A stretch of 64,000 bases of DNA from Bradyrhizobium sp. NP1 (GTDB taxonomy: Bacteria > Pseudomonadota > Alphaproteobacteria > Rhizobiales > Xanthobacteraceae). Where the stretch lies: positions 7,046,001-7,110,000 of the forward strand of contig NZ_CP127385.1 in the NCBI RefSeq assembly GCF_030378205.1, written 5' to 3'. The notes beneath the pieces were generated by a model, which searched no databases, was not told where the DNA came from, and saw only the letters and a program-made list of their open reading frames with translations. Position numbers and translations under genes: made by a program. This document shows, in pieces, positions 30,639 to 41,483 of this stretch; positions within the stretch are counted from its first letter, which is position 1; each line of letters opens with the position of its first letter.

Positions 30639-31473
30639 TCCCCGCCTGACGCCGGCGCGCGGCGACCTCGCCGCCAAGCATCTCGAAGGCAAGGTGAAGG
30701 CCGAGCGCTTCGTCGCCGGCGAGGCATGCGAGGTTATCGAGGCGATCGCGCCGGTGCGCCGCGGCCCGACGTCCGATGCCGAATTGATGACGCAGGCGCT
30801 CAACGGCGAGCCCGTCACGATCTATGACCGCAACGGCGAAGGCTGGGCCTGGGGTCAACTCGAGACTGACGGCTATGTCGGCTGGCTGCCGGATGCGGCG
30901 CTTGGCAAGACCGGCGCAGCACCCACCCACAAGATCGCGGCGCTCCGCACCTTTGCCTTCCCCGGTCCCTCGATCAAGCTGCCGCCGGTCGAGACGCTGG
31001 TCATGCTCTCGCTTGTCTCGGTCGTGCGCGAGGACGGCCCTTTCGCCGTCACGCGCGAGGGCTGGCATCTGCCGAAGCAGCACCTCGCCGGCCTTGCCGA
31101 ATACGCGCCTGACTTCGTCGCGGTCGCAGAACGCTTCGTCGGCACGCCCTATCTGTGGGGCGGCAAAAGCAGCTTTGGCATCGACTGCTCCGGGCTCGTG
31201 CAGATCGCACTGAACGCCGCCGGCATCGCCTGCCCGCGCGACAGCGACATGCAGCAGGCGACAACCGGCCGCGTGCTCGGCCTGGCCGAGCAGCAGCCGC
31301 TCAAGCGTGGCGACCTGATCTTCTGGAACGGCCACGTCGCGATCGTCCGCGATGCCGAGACCATCGTGCACGCCAACGCCCACCACATGGCGACCGTTAT
31401 CGAGAACACGGCCGACGCCATCACCCGCATCAGAGCGGCCGGCAGCGACGTCGTTGCGGTCAAGCGGCTCTAG
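30631..31473 (+). CDS. NlpC/P60 family cell-wall hydrolase with SH3-like domains
   Basis: A 280-aa endopeptidase, probably of the gamma-D-glutamyl-diamino acid type. The N-terminal half has SH3-like repeats (GEPVTIYDRNGEGWAWGQLE, then DGYVGWLP). The C-terminal NlpC/P60 domain has Cys186 in GIDCSGLV, His235 in WNGHVAIV, and a later His in VHANAHH. No signal peptide is visible, as in other cytosolic-start members. Its stop codon TAG lies within the 6-bp target duplication of the adjacent IS element, so the insertion left the protein intact. Confidence 0.92.
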   Translation: MDDPRLTPARGDLAAKHLEGKVKAERFVAGEACEVIEAIAPVRRGPTSDAELMTQALNGEPVTIYDRNGEGWAWGQLETDGYVGWLPDAALGKTGAAPTHKIAALRTFAFPGPSIKLPPVETLVMLSLVSVVREDGPFAVTREGWHLPKQHLAGLAEYAPDFVAVAERFVGTPYLWGGKSSFGIDCSGLVQIALNAAGIACPRDSDMQQATTGRVLGLAEQQPLKRGDLIFWNGHVAIVRDAETIVHANAHHMATVIENTADAITRIRAAGSDVVAVKRL

Positions 31474-31474
31474 A
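31469..31474. repeat. Target-site duplication, left copy (TCTAGA)
   Basis: TCTAGA immediately left of the IS; identical to 32524-32529. It fits the NCTAGN target reported for IS481. It includes the TAG stop of the NlpC/P60 gene. Confidence 0.88.
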
Positions 31475-32523
31475 TGTGAGCTTTCAGGAGGTTGTCCATC
31501 CGGTCCTGAGCGAGGAAGCTGAAGTTGTCGAAGCTTTAGCCGATCCTGCGGAGGGCCGAATGGACGTCCATAAGAATGCGCCTCTGACGCCGAAAGGTCG
31601 AGAGGCCATGGTGCGCAGTGTGGTGGAGGGAGGCCTTACGAAGGCCGCAGCCGCGTTCCAGTTCAACATTACAGCGAAGACGGTTGCCAAGTGGGTCAAT
31701 CGTTTCCGCGCGGAGGGCGTGGCTGGGTTGCGTGATCGCTCCTCAAGGCCCCTTTCATTGCCGAGCCAAACCGTGCCGGCCACATGCGCTGCGGTCGAGG
31801 CGTTGCGCCGGCAGCGCCACACCGGCAAGCAGATCGCGGCCGAGCTCGGCATCTCTCCGGCGACCGTCAGTCGCATCTTGCAGCGGTTGGGATTGAACCG
31901 ATTGCGCGACCTGGAACCGACGGAGCCGGTGCGACGCTATGAACGCGAACATCCGGGCGAGTTGATCCACATCGACATCAAAAAGCTCGGCAAGTTCAAC
32001 CGGGTGGGCCATCGCATCACCGGCGACCGAACCGGCCAGAGCGCCTTGCGGGCCCGCGGCGAAGGGCCCGGCTGGGAGTACGTCCATGTCTGCATCGACG
32101 ATGCTTCCCGGATCGCCTTCAGCAAGGTCATGAAGAACGAGCGGCAGGGCTGCGCCGTGGCTTTCCTGAAGGCCGCGATCACCTACTACGCGAGCCTGGG
32201 CGTCAAGGTCGAGCGGGTGATGACCGACAACGGTTCCTGCTACAAATCTTTTGCTTTCCGCAAAGCCTGCAAGCGTCTCGGCCTCAAGCACATCCGCACC
32301 AGGCCCTACACGCCGAAAACCAACGGCAAGGCCGAGCGCTTCATTCAGACCAGCCTGCGTGAGTGGGCCTATGCCCGCGCCTACAACACCTCAAAAGAAC
32401 GGGCTGCCGAACTGCCAAGATGGCTTCACCGATACAACTGGCACCGGCCTCATGGCAGTATCGGCTCGATGCCACCGATTAGCAGACTCGTCCTAACCAG
32501 GAACAACCTGTTGAGGCTCCACA
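31475..32523 (+). mobile_element. Complete IS481-family insertion sequence (1,049 bp)
   Basis: The element begins TGTGAGCTTTCAGGAGGTTG, and its right end read inward is TGTGGAGCCTCAACAGGTTG, an imperfect terminal inverted repeat. It encodes one intact DDE transposase and is flanked by perfect 6-bp TCTAGA duplications. Intact ends, ORF and duplication suggest a recent, possibly active insertion. It landed at the beginning of a dispersed palindromic repeat whose intact relative at 57697 also carries CTAG at the equivalent end. Confidence 0.92.
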
Positions 32524-32528
32524 TCTAG
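31560..32528 (+). CDS. IS481 family transposase
   Basis: A 322-aa transposase from ATG 31560. N-terminal helix-turn-helix region (AAAFQFNITAKTVAKWVNRF and AAELGISPATVSRILQRLGL), then an integrase-like core with the catalytic triad Asp139 (LIHIDIKKLG), Asp223 (RVMTDNGSCY) and Glu259 (NGKAERFIQT), followed by the usual HYNWHRPH-like YNWHRPHGSIG. The stop codon TAG is not in the element: its bases are supplied by the TCTAGA target duplication, so any NCTAGN target would end the ORF at the same place. Confidence 0.95.
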   Translation: MDVHKNAPLTPKGREAMVRSVVEGGLTKAAAAFQFNITAKTVAKWVNRFRAEGVAGLRDRSSRPLSLPSQTVPATCAAVEALRRQRHTGKQIAAELGISPATVSRILQRLGLNRLRDLEPTEPVRRYEREHPGELIHIDIKKLGKFNRVGHRITGDRTGQSALRARGEGPGWEYVHVCIDDASRIAFSKVMKNERQGCAVAFLKAAITYYASLGVKVERVMTDNGSCYKSFAFRKACKRLGLKHIRTRPYTPKTNGKAERFIQTSLREWAYARAYNTSKERAAELPRWLHRYNWHRPHGSIGSMPPISRLVLTRNNLLRLHI

Positions 32529-32529
32529 A
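32524..32529. repeat. Target-site duplication, right copy (TCTAGA)
   Basis: Matches the left copy at 31469-31474 and supplies the transposase stop codon. Confidence 0.88.
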
Positions 32530-32603
32530 GCATGATCCGGAAAAGTGTGTAGCGGTTTTCCCTCGCGACAAACTCGGAACGCGTTTGCGCGGAGATCATG
32601 CTC
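32528..32603. repeat. Dispersed palindromic repeat, GAGCATGATC family, copy 1
   Basis: Ends GAGCATGATC and GATCATGCTC are perfect inverted repeats. The left half CCGGAAAAGTGTG(T)AGCGGTTTTCC matches the reverse complement of the copy at 57697-57745 except at one base. This copy holds an extra GCGACAAACTCGGAACGCG-type module. It abuts the IS481 insertion. Confidence 0.8.
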
Positions 32604-32617
32604 AATCAAGAACCTAA

Positions 32618-32652
32618 AGCGCGATGACGATTGAACCTGACCTCATCGCGCT
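32618..32652. repeat. Palindrome downstream of yejF
   Basis: AGCGCGATGA and TCATCGCGCT are exact inverted arms around a 15-base loop, ending at the yejF stop. It may act as a transcript-end structure for yejF; no T-run. Confidence 0.55.
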
Positions 32653-34290
<1,638 letters not shown>

Positions 34291-34295
34291 GCCGC

Positions 34296-35474
34296 TCACC
34301 TGAACGTCTTGCGCGGATCGAAGGCGTCGCGCACCGCTTCGCCGATGAAGATCAGGAGCGACAGCATGATCGCGACCGAGAAGAAGCCGGTGAAACCGAG
34401 CCAGGGCGCCTGCACATTGGCCTTGCCCTGCGACAGCAGCTCACCGAGCGACGGCGAGCCGGGCGGCAGGCCGAAGCCGAGGAAGTCGAGCGCGGTCAGC
34501 GTCATCACCGAGGACGACACGATGAACGGCAGGAAGGTCATGGTCGCGACCATGGCGTTCGGCAGGAGATGACGGAACATGATCACGGCATTGGAGACGC
34601 CGAGCGCGCGGGCCGCCTGGATGTACTCGAAGTTGCGCCCGCGTAAAAATTCCGCGCGCACCAGCCCGACCAGCGAAACCCAGGAGAACAGCAGCAGGAT
34701 GCCGAGCAGCACGAAGAAGCCCGGCACCAGCACCGAGGACAGGATCAAGAGCAGGTAAAGCGAGGGGATCGCGGTCCAGATCTCGATGAAGCGCTGGAAG
34801 CCGAGATCGAGCCAGCCGCCGAAATAGCCCTGCACGCCGCCGGCAGCGACGCCGATGATCGAGGAGATGATGGTCAGCGTCAGGCCGAACAGCACCGAGA
34901 TGCGGAAGCCATAGATCAGCCGCGCCACCACGTCACGACCCTGGTCGTCGGTGCCGAGCCAGTTGTATTCGAGATCGCGGCAGCTCTTTAGGCCCTTCTT
35001 TTGCACGACATCCTTGCATTGCGCCTCCGTCAGCATCCAGGTCGGCGGCGACGGCGCCGGCGTCGGCAGGTCGAGATTGTGGGTGTCATAGGAATAGCGG
35101 ATCAAGGGCCAGATGATGGTGCCGTTCTTGTCGGCGATCAGCTTCTGCAAATAGGGATCGCGGTAGTCGGCCGCGGTCTCGAAGTCGCCGCCGAAGGTGG
35201 TCTCCGAATAGGTCACGAAGGCCGGCCAGTAGAGATGGCCGTCGAACTTGACGAGGAACGGCCGGTCATTGGCGATCAGCTCGGCAAACAGCGAGACCAC
35301 GAACAGGACCATGAAGATCCAGAACGACCAGTAGCCGCGCCGGTTGGCCTTGAAGTTCTGCCAGCGCCGCCTGTTCAGCGGCGAGGGTTCGAACGGATGG
35401 CGCGTGATCGGCACCGAGGCGCCGAGCGGCGATTGGGTTGAGGTTTCGACCGGTGCGGGAGCCGTTAGGGTCAT
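34296..35474 (-). CDS. yejE: Peptide ABC transporter permease YejE
   Basis: DppC-type inner-membrane permease, 392 aa. A cytosolic N-terminus, first membrane helix ([20 protein letters not shown]), a long periplasmic loop typical of YejE, and a permease core with [21 protein letters not shown] and the EAA-like loop [23 protein letters not shown] 35474 overlaps the yejB stop (ATGA). Confidence 0.95.
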   Translation of the reverse strand: MTLTAPAPVETSTQSPLGASVPITRHPFEPSPLNRRRWQNFKANRRGYWSFWIFMVLFVVSLFAELIANDRPFLVKFDGHLYWPAFVTYSETTFGGDFETAADYRDPYLQKLIADKNGTIIWPLIRYSYDTHNLDLPTPAPSPPTWMLTEAQCKDVVQKKGLKSCRDLEYNWLGTDDQGRDVVARLIYGFRISVLFGLTLTIISSIIGVAAGGVQGYFGGWLDLGFQRFIEIWTAIPSLYLLLILSSVLVPGFFVLLGILLLFSWVSLVGLVRAEFLRGRNFEYIQAARALGVSNAVIMFRHLLPNAMVATMTFLPFIVSSSVMTLTALDFLGFGLPPGSPSLGELLSQGKANVQAPWLGFTGFFSVAIMLSLLIFIGEAVRDAFDPRKTFR

Positions 35475-36583
35475 CAGACCTCCCGCGCCTCGAAATCGAT
35501 CCTGGGATCGATCCACATATAGGTGAGATCGGAGATCAGGTTCACCACCAGGCCGACCAGCGAAAAGATGTAGAGCGTGCCGAACACGACCGGATAGTCG
35601 CGGTTGAGCACGCTTTCGAAGCTGAGCAGTCCGAGACCGTCGAGCGAGAAGATGGTCTCGATCAGGAGCGAGCCGGAGAAGAAGGCGTGAATGAAGGCGC
35701 CGGGAAAGCCGGCGATCACGATCAGCATCGCGTTGCGGAAGATGTGGTTATAGAGCACCTGGCGCTCGCTGCAGCCCTTGGCGCGCGCCGTCATCACATA
35801 TTGCTTGCGGATCTCGTCCAGGAACGAGTTCTTGGTGAGCAGCGTCATGGTCGCAAAGGCGCCGAGCGCCATCGAGATCAAAGGCAGCGTGAGGTGCCAG
35901 AAATAGTCGATGATCTTCCAGTACCAGGGGAACATCGACCAGCCGTCGGATGTCAGGCCCCGCAGCGGGAAGATGTTGAAGAACGATCCGCCGGCGAACA
36001 GGATGATCAGCAGGATCGCGAACAGGAAGCCCGGAATGGCGAAGCCGACGATGATGACGGCCGATGTCCAGATATCGAAGCGCGAACCGTCCTTCACCGC
36101 CTTGCGGATGCCGAGCGGGATCGAAATCAGGTAGGTCAGAAGCGTCATCCAGATGCCGAGCGACATCGAGACCGGCAGCTTCTCCTTGATGAGCTGGATC
36201 ACGCTGACGTCGCGGAAGTAGCTCTTGCCGAAGTCGAAGCGCGCGAAATTCCACACCATCAGCGCAAAGCGTTCGGGCGCCGGCTTGTCGAAGCCGAACT
36301 GCTTCTCCAGGCTCTTGATGAATTCCGGATCGAGGCCCTGCGCGCCGCGGTATTTCGAGTTCACCACATCGGCCGCCGCACCCACCGGCGCACGCGCGCC
36401 GAAATCCCCGCCGCTGCTGCCTGAAATCCGCGAGCTCGCGCCGGTGTCGGCGCCGTTGAGCTGCGCGATGACGCGCTCCACCGGCCCGCCGGGCGCGAAC
36501 TGCACCACGACAAAGGACACGAAAAGGATCCCGAGCAGCGTCGGGAACATCAGCAGGATGCGGCGCGAGAGATAGGCGGCCAT
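35474..36583 (-). CDS. yejB: Peptide ABC transporter permease YejB
   Basis: DppB-type permease, 369 aa, six membrane segments. Features: start LSRRILLMFPTLLGILFVSFVV, then FAPGGPVERVIAQLNG, a YejB-specific loop (SSGGDFGARAPVGAAADVV), and the EAA-like loop TARAKGCSERQVLYNHIFRN. It lies 3 bp from the upstream binding-protein gene. Confidence 0.95.
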   Translation of the reverse strand: MAAYLSRRILLMFPTLLGILFVSFVVVQFAPGGPVERVIAQLNGADTGASSRISGSSGGDFGARAPVGAAADVVNSKYRGAQGLDPEFIKSLEKQFGFDKPAPERFALMVWNFARFDFGKSYFRDVSVIQLIKEKLPVSMSLGIWMTLLTYLISIPLGIRKAVKDGSRFDIWTSAVIIVGFAIPGFLFAILLIILFAGGSFFNIFPLRGLTSDGWSMFPWYWKIIDYFWHLTLPLISMALGAFATMTLLTKNSFLDEIRKQYVMTARAKGCSERQVLYNHIFRNAMLIVIAGFPGAFIHAFFSGSLLIETIFSLDGLGLLSFESVLNRDYPVVFGTLYIFSLVGLVVNLISDLTYMWIDPRIDFEAREV

Positions 36584-36586
36584 GTG

Positions 36587-38458
36587 CTATTTCGCCTGTT
36601 CGATCTTGGCGGCACCGGCCGCGTCGTACCACCAGATTTCCGGCGCACCGACGCCCTGGGCGTAGCGCGGCAGCTTGTCGGGGTGGCCGAACTGGTCCCA
36701 ATAGGCGACGCGGTGCTTGGTGCTGTACCATTGCGGCACCCAGTAGCGCCCGGCACGGAACAGCCGGTCGAAGGCGCGGCAGGCCACCGTCAGCTCCGCG
36801 CGGTTCTCCGCGCCGATGATCTTCTCGATCAGGGCGTCGATCGCGGGACTGGCGATACCCGCAAGGTTATACGACCCCTTGGTCGCGGCCGCCTGCGAGG
36901 AGAAGAACGGCCGCATGCTGTCGCCGGGCGTGGCGGAAGCGCTGAAGCGCTCCATGGTCATGTCGAAATCGAAATCCTCCACCCGGGCGCGGTATTGCAC
37001 GGCGTCGACCAGCCGCGGGCTGGCCTCGATGCCGAGCGTGCCGAGATTCTTGATGTAGGGCGCATGGTGCGCCTTCAGCGACGGCTCATCGAACAGGAAT
37101 TCGATGGTGAACGGCTCGCCGTTCGGCAACAGCCGCCTGCCGTCCTTGACCACGCAGCCGGCTTCGTTGAGCAGTTGCTGCGCCTTGCGCAACAGCGCGC
37201 GATCCTGCCCCGACCCGTCCGACACCGGCGGCACGAAGGGCGGGCCGAACACTTCATCGGGCACCTGGCCGCGGAACGGCTCCAGCAATTTCAGCTCTTC
37301 CGGCGACGGCGGGCCGCTCGCCATCATGTCCGAATTCTGGAACGGCGAGACGGTTCGCGCATAGGCGTCGAACATGATGGTCTTGTTGGTCCACTCGAAA
37401 TCGAAGGCATAGATCAAGGCCTCGCGCACGCGGGGATCCTTGAACTTGTCGCGGCGCATGTTGATGAACCAGCCCTGGGCGCCTGACGGCGTGTCGTCCG
37501 GCAGCGTCTCCAGCCTGACGCGGCCGTCCTTCACCGCATGAAAGTCGTAACGCGTCGCCCAGATCCGGGCGGTGAGCTCTTCGCGGTACAGATAGTTCTT
37601 GCCGGTAAAGCCTTCGAACGCGACGTCGCGGTCGCGATAGAATTCATAGCGCACGATGTCGAAATTGTAGCTGCCGCGGCTCGCCGGAAGGTCGGCCGCC
37701 CACCAGTCCTTGACGCGCTCGTATTCGACGAAGCGGTTGACCTCGTATTTGCCGACCTTGTACGGGCCGGAGCCGAGCGGCACGTCGAGCGTCGATTCCT
37801 CGAACGGCCGGCTCGAATAGTAAGCCTTCGAGAAGATCGGCAGGCTTGCGACATAGAGCGGCACGTCGCGCGCGCGTTTCTCCGCGAAGGTGACGATCAG
37901 CGTCGCGTCGTCGGGCGCTTCCGCCTTCAGCATGTCGCGAAGCTGCACGATGATCAGCGGATGGCCCTTCTGCTTCAAGGCGGTCAGCGAAAACGCCGCG
38001 TCATGGGCGGTCAGCTTCGAGCCGTCGTGGAAGCGCGCCTCCGGGCGCATGGTGAAGCGATAGGTCGTCTTGTCGTCGGAGATCCACACCGACTTCGCCG
38101 CAAGCCCGTACATCGCGTCGGGCTCGTCGCTGGCGCGCACCATCAAGGGCGCAAAGGTCATGTCCATGCCCTGCGCGCCCTCGCCCTTGAGGACGTAGGC
38201 ATTGAACGAATTGAAGGTGAAGTAGGACTGGTTGTAGGCCCTGACCGAGGGGATCAGCGAAAACATCCCGCCCTTGGGCGCCGCCGTATTGACGTAGTCG
38301 AAATGGCGGAAGTCGGCCGGGTATCTCAGGTCGCCGAACGCCGACATGCCATGGGCTTCGCTGCCCCCGCCGCCTGCCGCCCCGGCGGGCCGCCATCGTG
38401 CGGCCGCCAATGCACCAACGCCGAGGCCGATCACATGCCGGCGGGAGAGAAGCGCCAT
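36587..38458 (-). CDS. Extracellular substrate-binding protein, YejA-like (copy 1)
   Basis: SBP family 5 protein, 623 aa. Twin-arginine-like signal (LLSRRHVIGLGVGALAAAR), then HGMSAFGDLRYPADFRHFDY, typical of YejA, and the C-terminal NLAGIASPAIDALIEKIIG. ATG 38458 has AAGGA 9 bases upstream; the frame continues to a GTG at 38476 inside the previous gene. It is paralogous to the next gene upstream and clearly diverged from it. Confidence 0.92.
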   Translation of the reverse strand: MALLSRRHVIGLGVGALAAARWRPAGAAGGGGSEAHGMSAFGDLRYPADFRHFDYVNTAAPKGGMFSLIPSVRAYNQSYFTFNSFNAYVLKGEGAQGMDMTFAPLMVRASDEPDAMYGLAAKSVWISDDKTTYRFTMRPEARFHDGSKLTAHDAAFSLTALKQKGHPLIIVQLRDMLKAEAPDDATLIVTFAEKRARDVPLYVASLPIFSKAYYSSRPFEESTLDVPLGSGPYKVGKYEVNRFVEYERVKDWWAADLPASRGSYNFDIVRYEFYRDRDVAFEGFTGKNYLYREELTARIWATRYDFHAVKDGRVRLETLPDDTPSGAQGWFINMRRDKFKDPRVREALIYAFDFEWTNKTIMFDAYARTVSPFQNSDMMASGPPSPEELKLLEPFRGQVPDEVFGPPFVPPVSDGSGQDRALLRKAQQLLNEAGCVVKDGRRLLPNGEPFTIEFLFDEPSLKAHHAPYIKNLGTLGIEASPRLVDAVQYRARVEDFDFDMTMERFSASATPGDSMRPFFSSQAAATKGSYNLAGIASPAIDALIEKIIGAENRAELTVACRAFDRLFRAGRYWVPQWYSTKHRVAYWDQFGHPDKLPRYAQGVGAPEIWWYDAAGAAKIEQAK

Positions 38459-38472
38459 GCGCTGATAATCCT

Positions 38473-40350
38473 TCACGAGCGCTTGCCGATCCGTGCGGCC
38501 TTCTCGGCGTCATACCACCACAACGAGGGCAGGCCCGAGCGCGCAAATTTCGGCAGATCGGCGTGGCCGAAACGATCCCAGCGGGCGTAGCGCACGAACC
38601 CGTAGGTGAATTGCGGCACGACGTAGAAGTTCCAGAGCAGCACGCGGTCGAGCGCGTGGGTCGCGGCCACCAGGCTTGCACGATCCTTGGCGAAGATCAC
38701 CTTCTCGATCAGCGCATCGACCGCCGGATTCTTGATGCCGACGGTGTTCTTCGAGCCGGGTTGGCTGGCGGCATTCGAGCCCCAGAACTCGCGCTGCTCG
38801 TTGCCGGGCGACAACGACTCGCCCCACTGGTCGATGATCATGTCGAAGTCGAAGCCGCGCAGCCGGTTCTGGTATTGCGCGTCGTCGACGACGCGCACCG
38901 AAGCGGTGACGCCGATGCGCTCCAGCGACGGCTTGTAGAACAGCGCGATCCGCTCGGAGGATGGGTCCTGCACCAGGATCTCGACCGTCACTGGCTTGCC
39001 CGAGGGATCGACCAGCTTCTTGTCGCGCACCTCGCAGCCCGCCTCCTTCAGCAGGCGCGTTGCCTCGCGCAGATTGGCGCGCACGTTTTCCGGGTTGCCG
39101 CCGACCGGATTCTGGTAGGCCGTGGTGAAGACTTCCGGCGGCACCTTGTCCCGGACGGTTTCGAGGATCTCGAGCTCTGCGCCCTGCGGCAGCCCGGAGC
39201 AGGCCAGCTCGGTGCCCTCGAAGTAGCTGTTGATGCGCTTGTACTGGCTGTAGAACAGCTGCTTGTTCATCTCCTCGAAGTCGAACGCGTAATTGAACGC
39301 GCGGCGCAGCCGCGCATCCTTGAACTGGTCACGGCGCAGGTTGAAGGCAAACGCCTGCATCCGGCCGGAATCGTTGATCGGAAATTCCTCCCGCACCACG
39401 CGCTTCTCGGCGACGGCCGGGAAGTCGTAGGCGGTCGCCCACTGCTTGGCGGAATTCTCCGCAATCCAGTCGGCCTGGTCCGCCTTGAAGGCTTCCAGCG
39501 CCACCAGGTTGTCGCGGAAGAACTCGAAGCGCAGCTCGTCGAAATTGTGCTGGCCGACCTGCGCCGGGACGCCTGCGCCCCAGTAGTCCTTGACGCGCTC
39601 CAGCGTCACCGAGCGGCCGGCGACGAATTCCTTGATCCGGTAGGGACCCGACCCCAGCGGCTTTTCCAGGGTGGTCGCGGACACGTCGCGCTTCTTGCCC
39701 TCGCTGTTGGAGCCTTCCCACCAATGCTTCGGCAGGACGAGCAGCTCGCCGACGATGGTCGGCAGCTCGCGGTTGCCGGGGCTGTCGAAGGTGAACTTGA
39801 CATCGCGCTCGCCGGCGGGCTCGGCCTTGACGACGTGGCGATAATAGGAAGCGTAGAACGGGCTCTGCTTCTTCAAGGTCTCGATGGAGAAGACGACATC
39901 GTCGGGCGTCACCGGCTTGCCGTCATGCCAGCGCGCCTCCTTGCGGAGCCGATAGACGACCCAGGAAAAATCGTCGGGATGGGAGGCGGCTTCGGCAAGC
40001 AGGCCGTACTCGGTCGCGACCTCGTCCTGCGCGCGCTCCATCAGGGTCTCGTAGACCATGGCTGCGGCCGGCGCGATCGACCCCTTGATGCCGGCAACCG
40101 CGATGTTGAAGTTGTCGAAGGTGCCGAGCGAGATCATCCGTGCCGCACCGCCTTTGGGCGCATCCGGGTTGACGTAGTCGAAACGCTTGAAGTCGGCGGG
40201 ATATTTGATGTCGCCGAACAGCGAGAGCGCGTGACGCCAGGGCAGTTCGGATTGGGCGTTGGCCGCGGTGATGACGGGCGCGCCGCCCATCAGGGGAGTC
40301 ATGGCGGCAAAGGCTCCGCTCTGCAGGAGGTGTCGTCGGGTAATCGCCAA
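38473..40350 (-). CDS. Extracellular substrate-binding protein, YejA-like (copy 2)
   Basis: SBP family 5 protein, 625 aa, first gene of the yej operon. Twin-arginine signal (ITRRHLLQSGAFAAMTPLMG), then LSLFGDIKYPADFKRFDYVN and NTVGIKNPAVDALIEKVIFA. The start appears to be TTG 40350 with AGGGA about 9 bases upstream; no nearer ATG precedes the signal. The presence of two tandem binding proteins for one YejBEF suggests wider peptide specificity. Confidence 0.92.
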   Translation of the reverse strand: MAITRRHLLQSGAFAAMTPLMGGAPVITAANAQSELPWRHALSLFGDIKYPADFKRFDYVNPDAPKGGAARMISLGTFDNFNIAVAGIKGSIAPAAAMVYETLMERAQDEVATEYGLLAEAASHPDDFSWVVYRLRKEARWHDGKPVTPDDVVFSIETLKKQSPFYASYYRHVVKAEPAGERDVKFTFDSPGNRELPTIVGELLVLPKHWWEGSNSEGKKRDVSATTLEKPLGSGPYRIKEFVAGRSVTLERVKDYWGAGVPAQVGQHNFDELRFEFFRDNLVALEAFKADQADWIAENSAKQWATAYDFPAVAEKRVVREEFPINDSGRMQAFAFNLRRDQFKDARLRRAFNYAFDFEEMNKQLFYSQYKRINSYFEGTELACSGLPQGAELEILETVRDKVPPEVFTTAYQNPVGGNPENVRANLREATRLLKEAGCEVRDKKLVDPSGKPVTVEILVQDPSSERIALFYKPSLERIGVTASVRVVDDAQYQNRLRGFDFDMIIDQWGESLSPGNEQREFWGSNAASQPGSKNTVGIKNPAVDALIEKVIFAKDRASLVAATHALDRVLLWNFYVVPQFTYGFVRYARWDRFGHADLPKFARSGLPSLWWYDAEKAARIGKRS

Positions 40351-40443
40351 ATGAACTATCCCTGTCGTTGTGCCGTGCCGAGCCCCGTGGCCGTCAATAT
40401 AGGGTAATGACCCGGCAAATTATGTTGCTTTTTCCTCATGATA

Positions 40444-40514
40444 CCAGTGTTCCGAATCCGAAATTCGCCATCCCGCGGCGAACGCATTGCGAACTTCGGA
40501 TCCAAGGACACTGG
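40444..40514. repeat. Palindromic repeat A (CCAGTGT...ACACTGG)
   Basis: CCAGTGTTCCGAATCCGAA pairs imperfectly with TTCGGATCCAAGGACACTGG. Related sequence (GAACTTCGG, GGACACTAG) occurs at 27940-27963 and CTAGTGTCCCGAATTC at 52191. Confidence 0.65.
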
Positions 40515-40527
40515 CAACCATATGATT

Positions 40528-40607
40528 CCAGGGTGGCTTTGGTTCAGAAGTCCGCATAACGGGCCCGAAGGGCAGAAATGATGCGGACTTCTGAACCGCC
40601 ACACTGG
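40528..40607. repeat. Palindromic repeat B (GGTTCAGAAGTCCGCAT family)
   Basis: GGTTCAGAAGTCCGCAT and ATGCGGACTTCTGAACC are perfect inverted arms; outer parts GTGG / CCAC extend it. The repeat at 52206-52283 has the same outer arms (GTGG..TTGGTTCAGAA) with a different inner core. Confidence 0.7.
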
Positions 40608-40730
40608 CCGGAATGCGGCGAAACGCCCCATAACAAAGCCGCGAGGCGCAGGAACGTGTTTTCGACCCGCAATAGGAAAACGGCCAGGCAGGGCCCGGCC
40701 GTCTAAAGGAAACCTGTTGTGCGGCAACCG

Positions 40731-41279
40731 CTACTTCGAGGCGGTGGGCAGCGGAACCGGATTGTCGGACAGCGTTCGCAGATAGGCGATCACGTCGGCG
40801 CGCTCGCTGTCCTTCTGGATGCCGGCAAAGCCCATCGCGGTGCCCGGGACGAAGCCCTTCGGGTTGGTGATGAACGCGTTGAGATCGTCGTAGGTCCAGG
40901 TGCCGCCCTTGCCCTTCATGGCGGCCGAGAAGTTGAAGCCGCGCCCCTCGCCCTTGTGGTCGCCCACGACGCCATAGAGGTTCGGGCCGACGCCGTTCTT
41001 GTCGCCCTTGGCGAAGGTATGGCAGGCCTGACACTTCTTCGCGGCGGCCTGGCCCTTCTCGACGGAAGCGGTCTGCAGCAGCTTCTCGATCGGCTCCGCC
41101 GGCGCGGCCGCGGCGGCTTCCTTGCCAGCGCTGGCCTCTTCCTTCACGGCAATCTCGAAACCCGGCTTCGCCGGCATCTTCGGCGTGAAGATCGCGTCAG
41201 CGGTGAAGCTCGTCACCAGCAGGATCAGACAGGTGCCCAAGATGGCGCCGAGGATTTTGTTGAGTTCGAAGGAGTCCAT
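40731..41279 (-). CDS. cycM: Membrane-anchored cytochrome c (CycM-type c552)
   Basis: Class I c-type cytochrome of 182 aa, anchored by an uncleaved N-terminal helix ([19 protein letters not shown]). Haem site Cys83-x-x-Cys86-His87 (KKCQACHTF), distal Met in GTAMGFAGI, and an Ala/Glu linker between anchor and domain. In Bradyrhizobium CycM links the bc1 complex to the aa3-type terminal oxidase (established). Divergent from kdsB. Confidence 0.95.
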   Translation of the reverse strand: MDSFELNKILGAILGTCLILLVTSFTADAIFTPKMPAKPGFEIAVKEEASAGKEAAAAAPAEPIEKLLQTASVEKGQAAAKKCQACHTFAKGDKNGVGPNLYGVVGDHKGEGRGFNFSAAMKGKGGTWTYDDLNAFITNPKGFVPGTAMGFAGIQKDSERADVIAYLRTLSDNPVPLPTASK

Positions 41280-41483
41280 TTCGGATCAGGCTCCGGCCTT
41301 GGAAGGTCGAGGGGAGGCCACGAACGCGGCCGCTGGAATTGGGCTTCGGAATCAGGCTTTCGCACCGCACCCCGAGCAGGGCTGAGATATCGGTTTGCCC
41401 GTGTTCTGGCAACCCGTATAAACGCCTTCGCTTCATCCCGATCCCCATCATTTCCGGCCTGGAATTGGCCGGTTTCCACGTCC

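Larger units (their letters stand above)
40351..40730. other. Intergenic region upstream of yej operon with two palindromes
   Basis: No gene is evident in this 380 bp. It is mostly two inverted repeats described separately, plus a promoter-sized stretch (40385-40440, AT-rich around AAATTATGTTGCTTTTTCC) for the yej operon. Confidence 0.5.
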
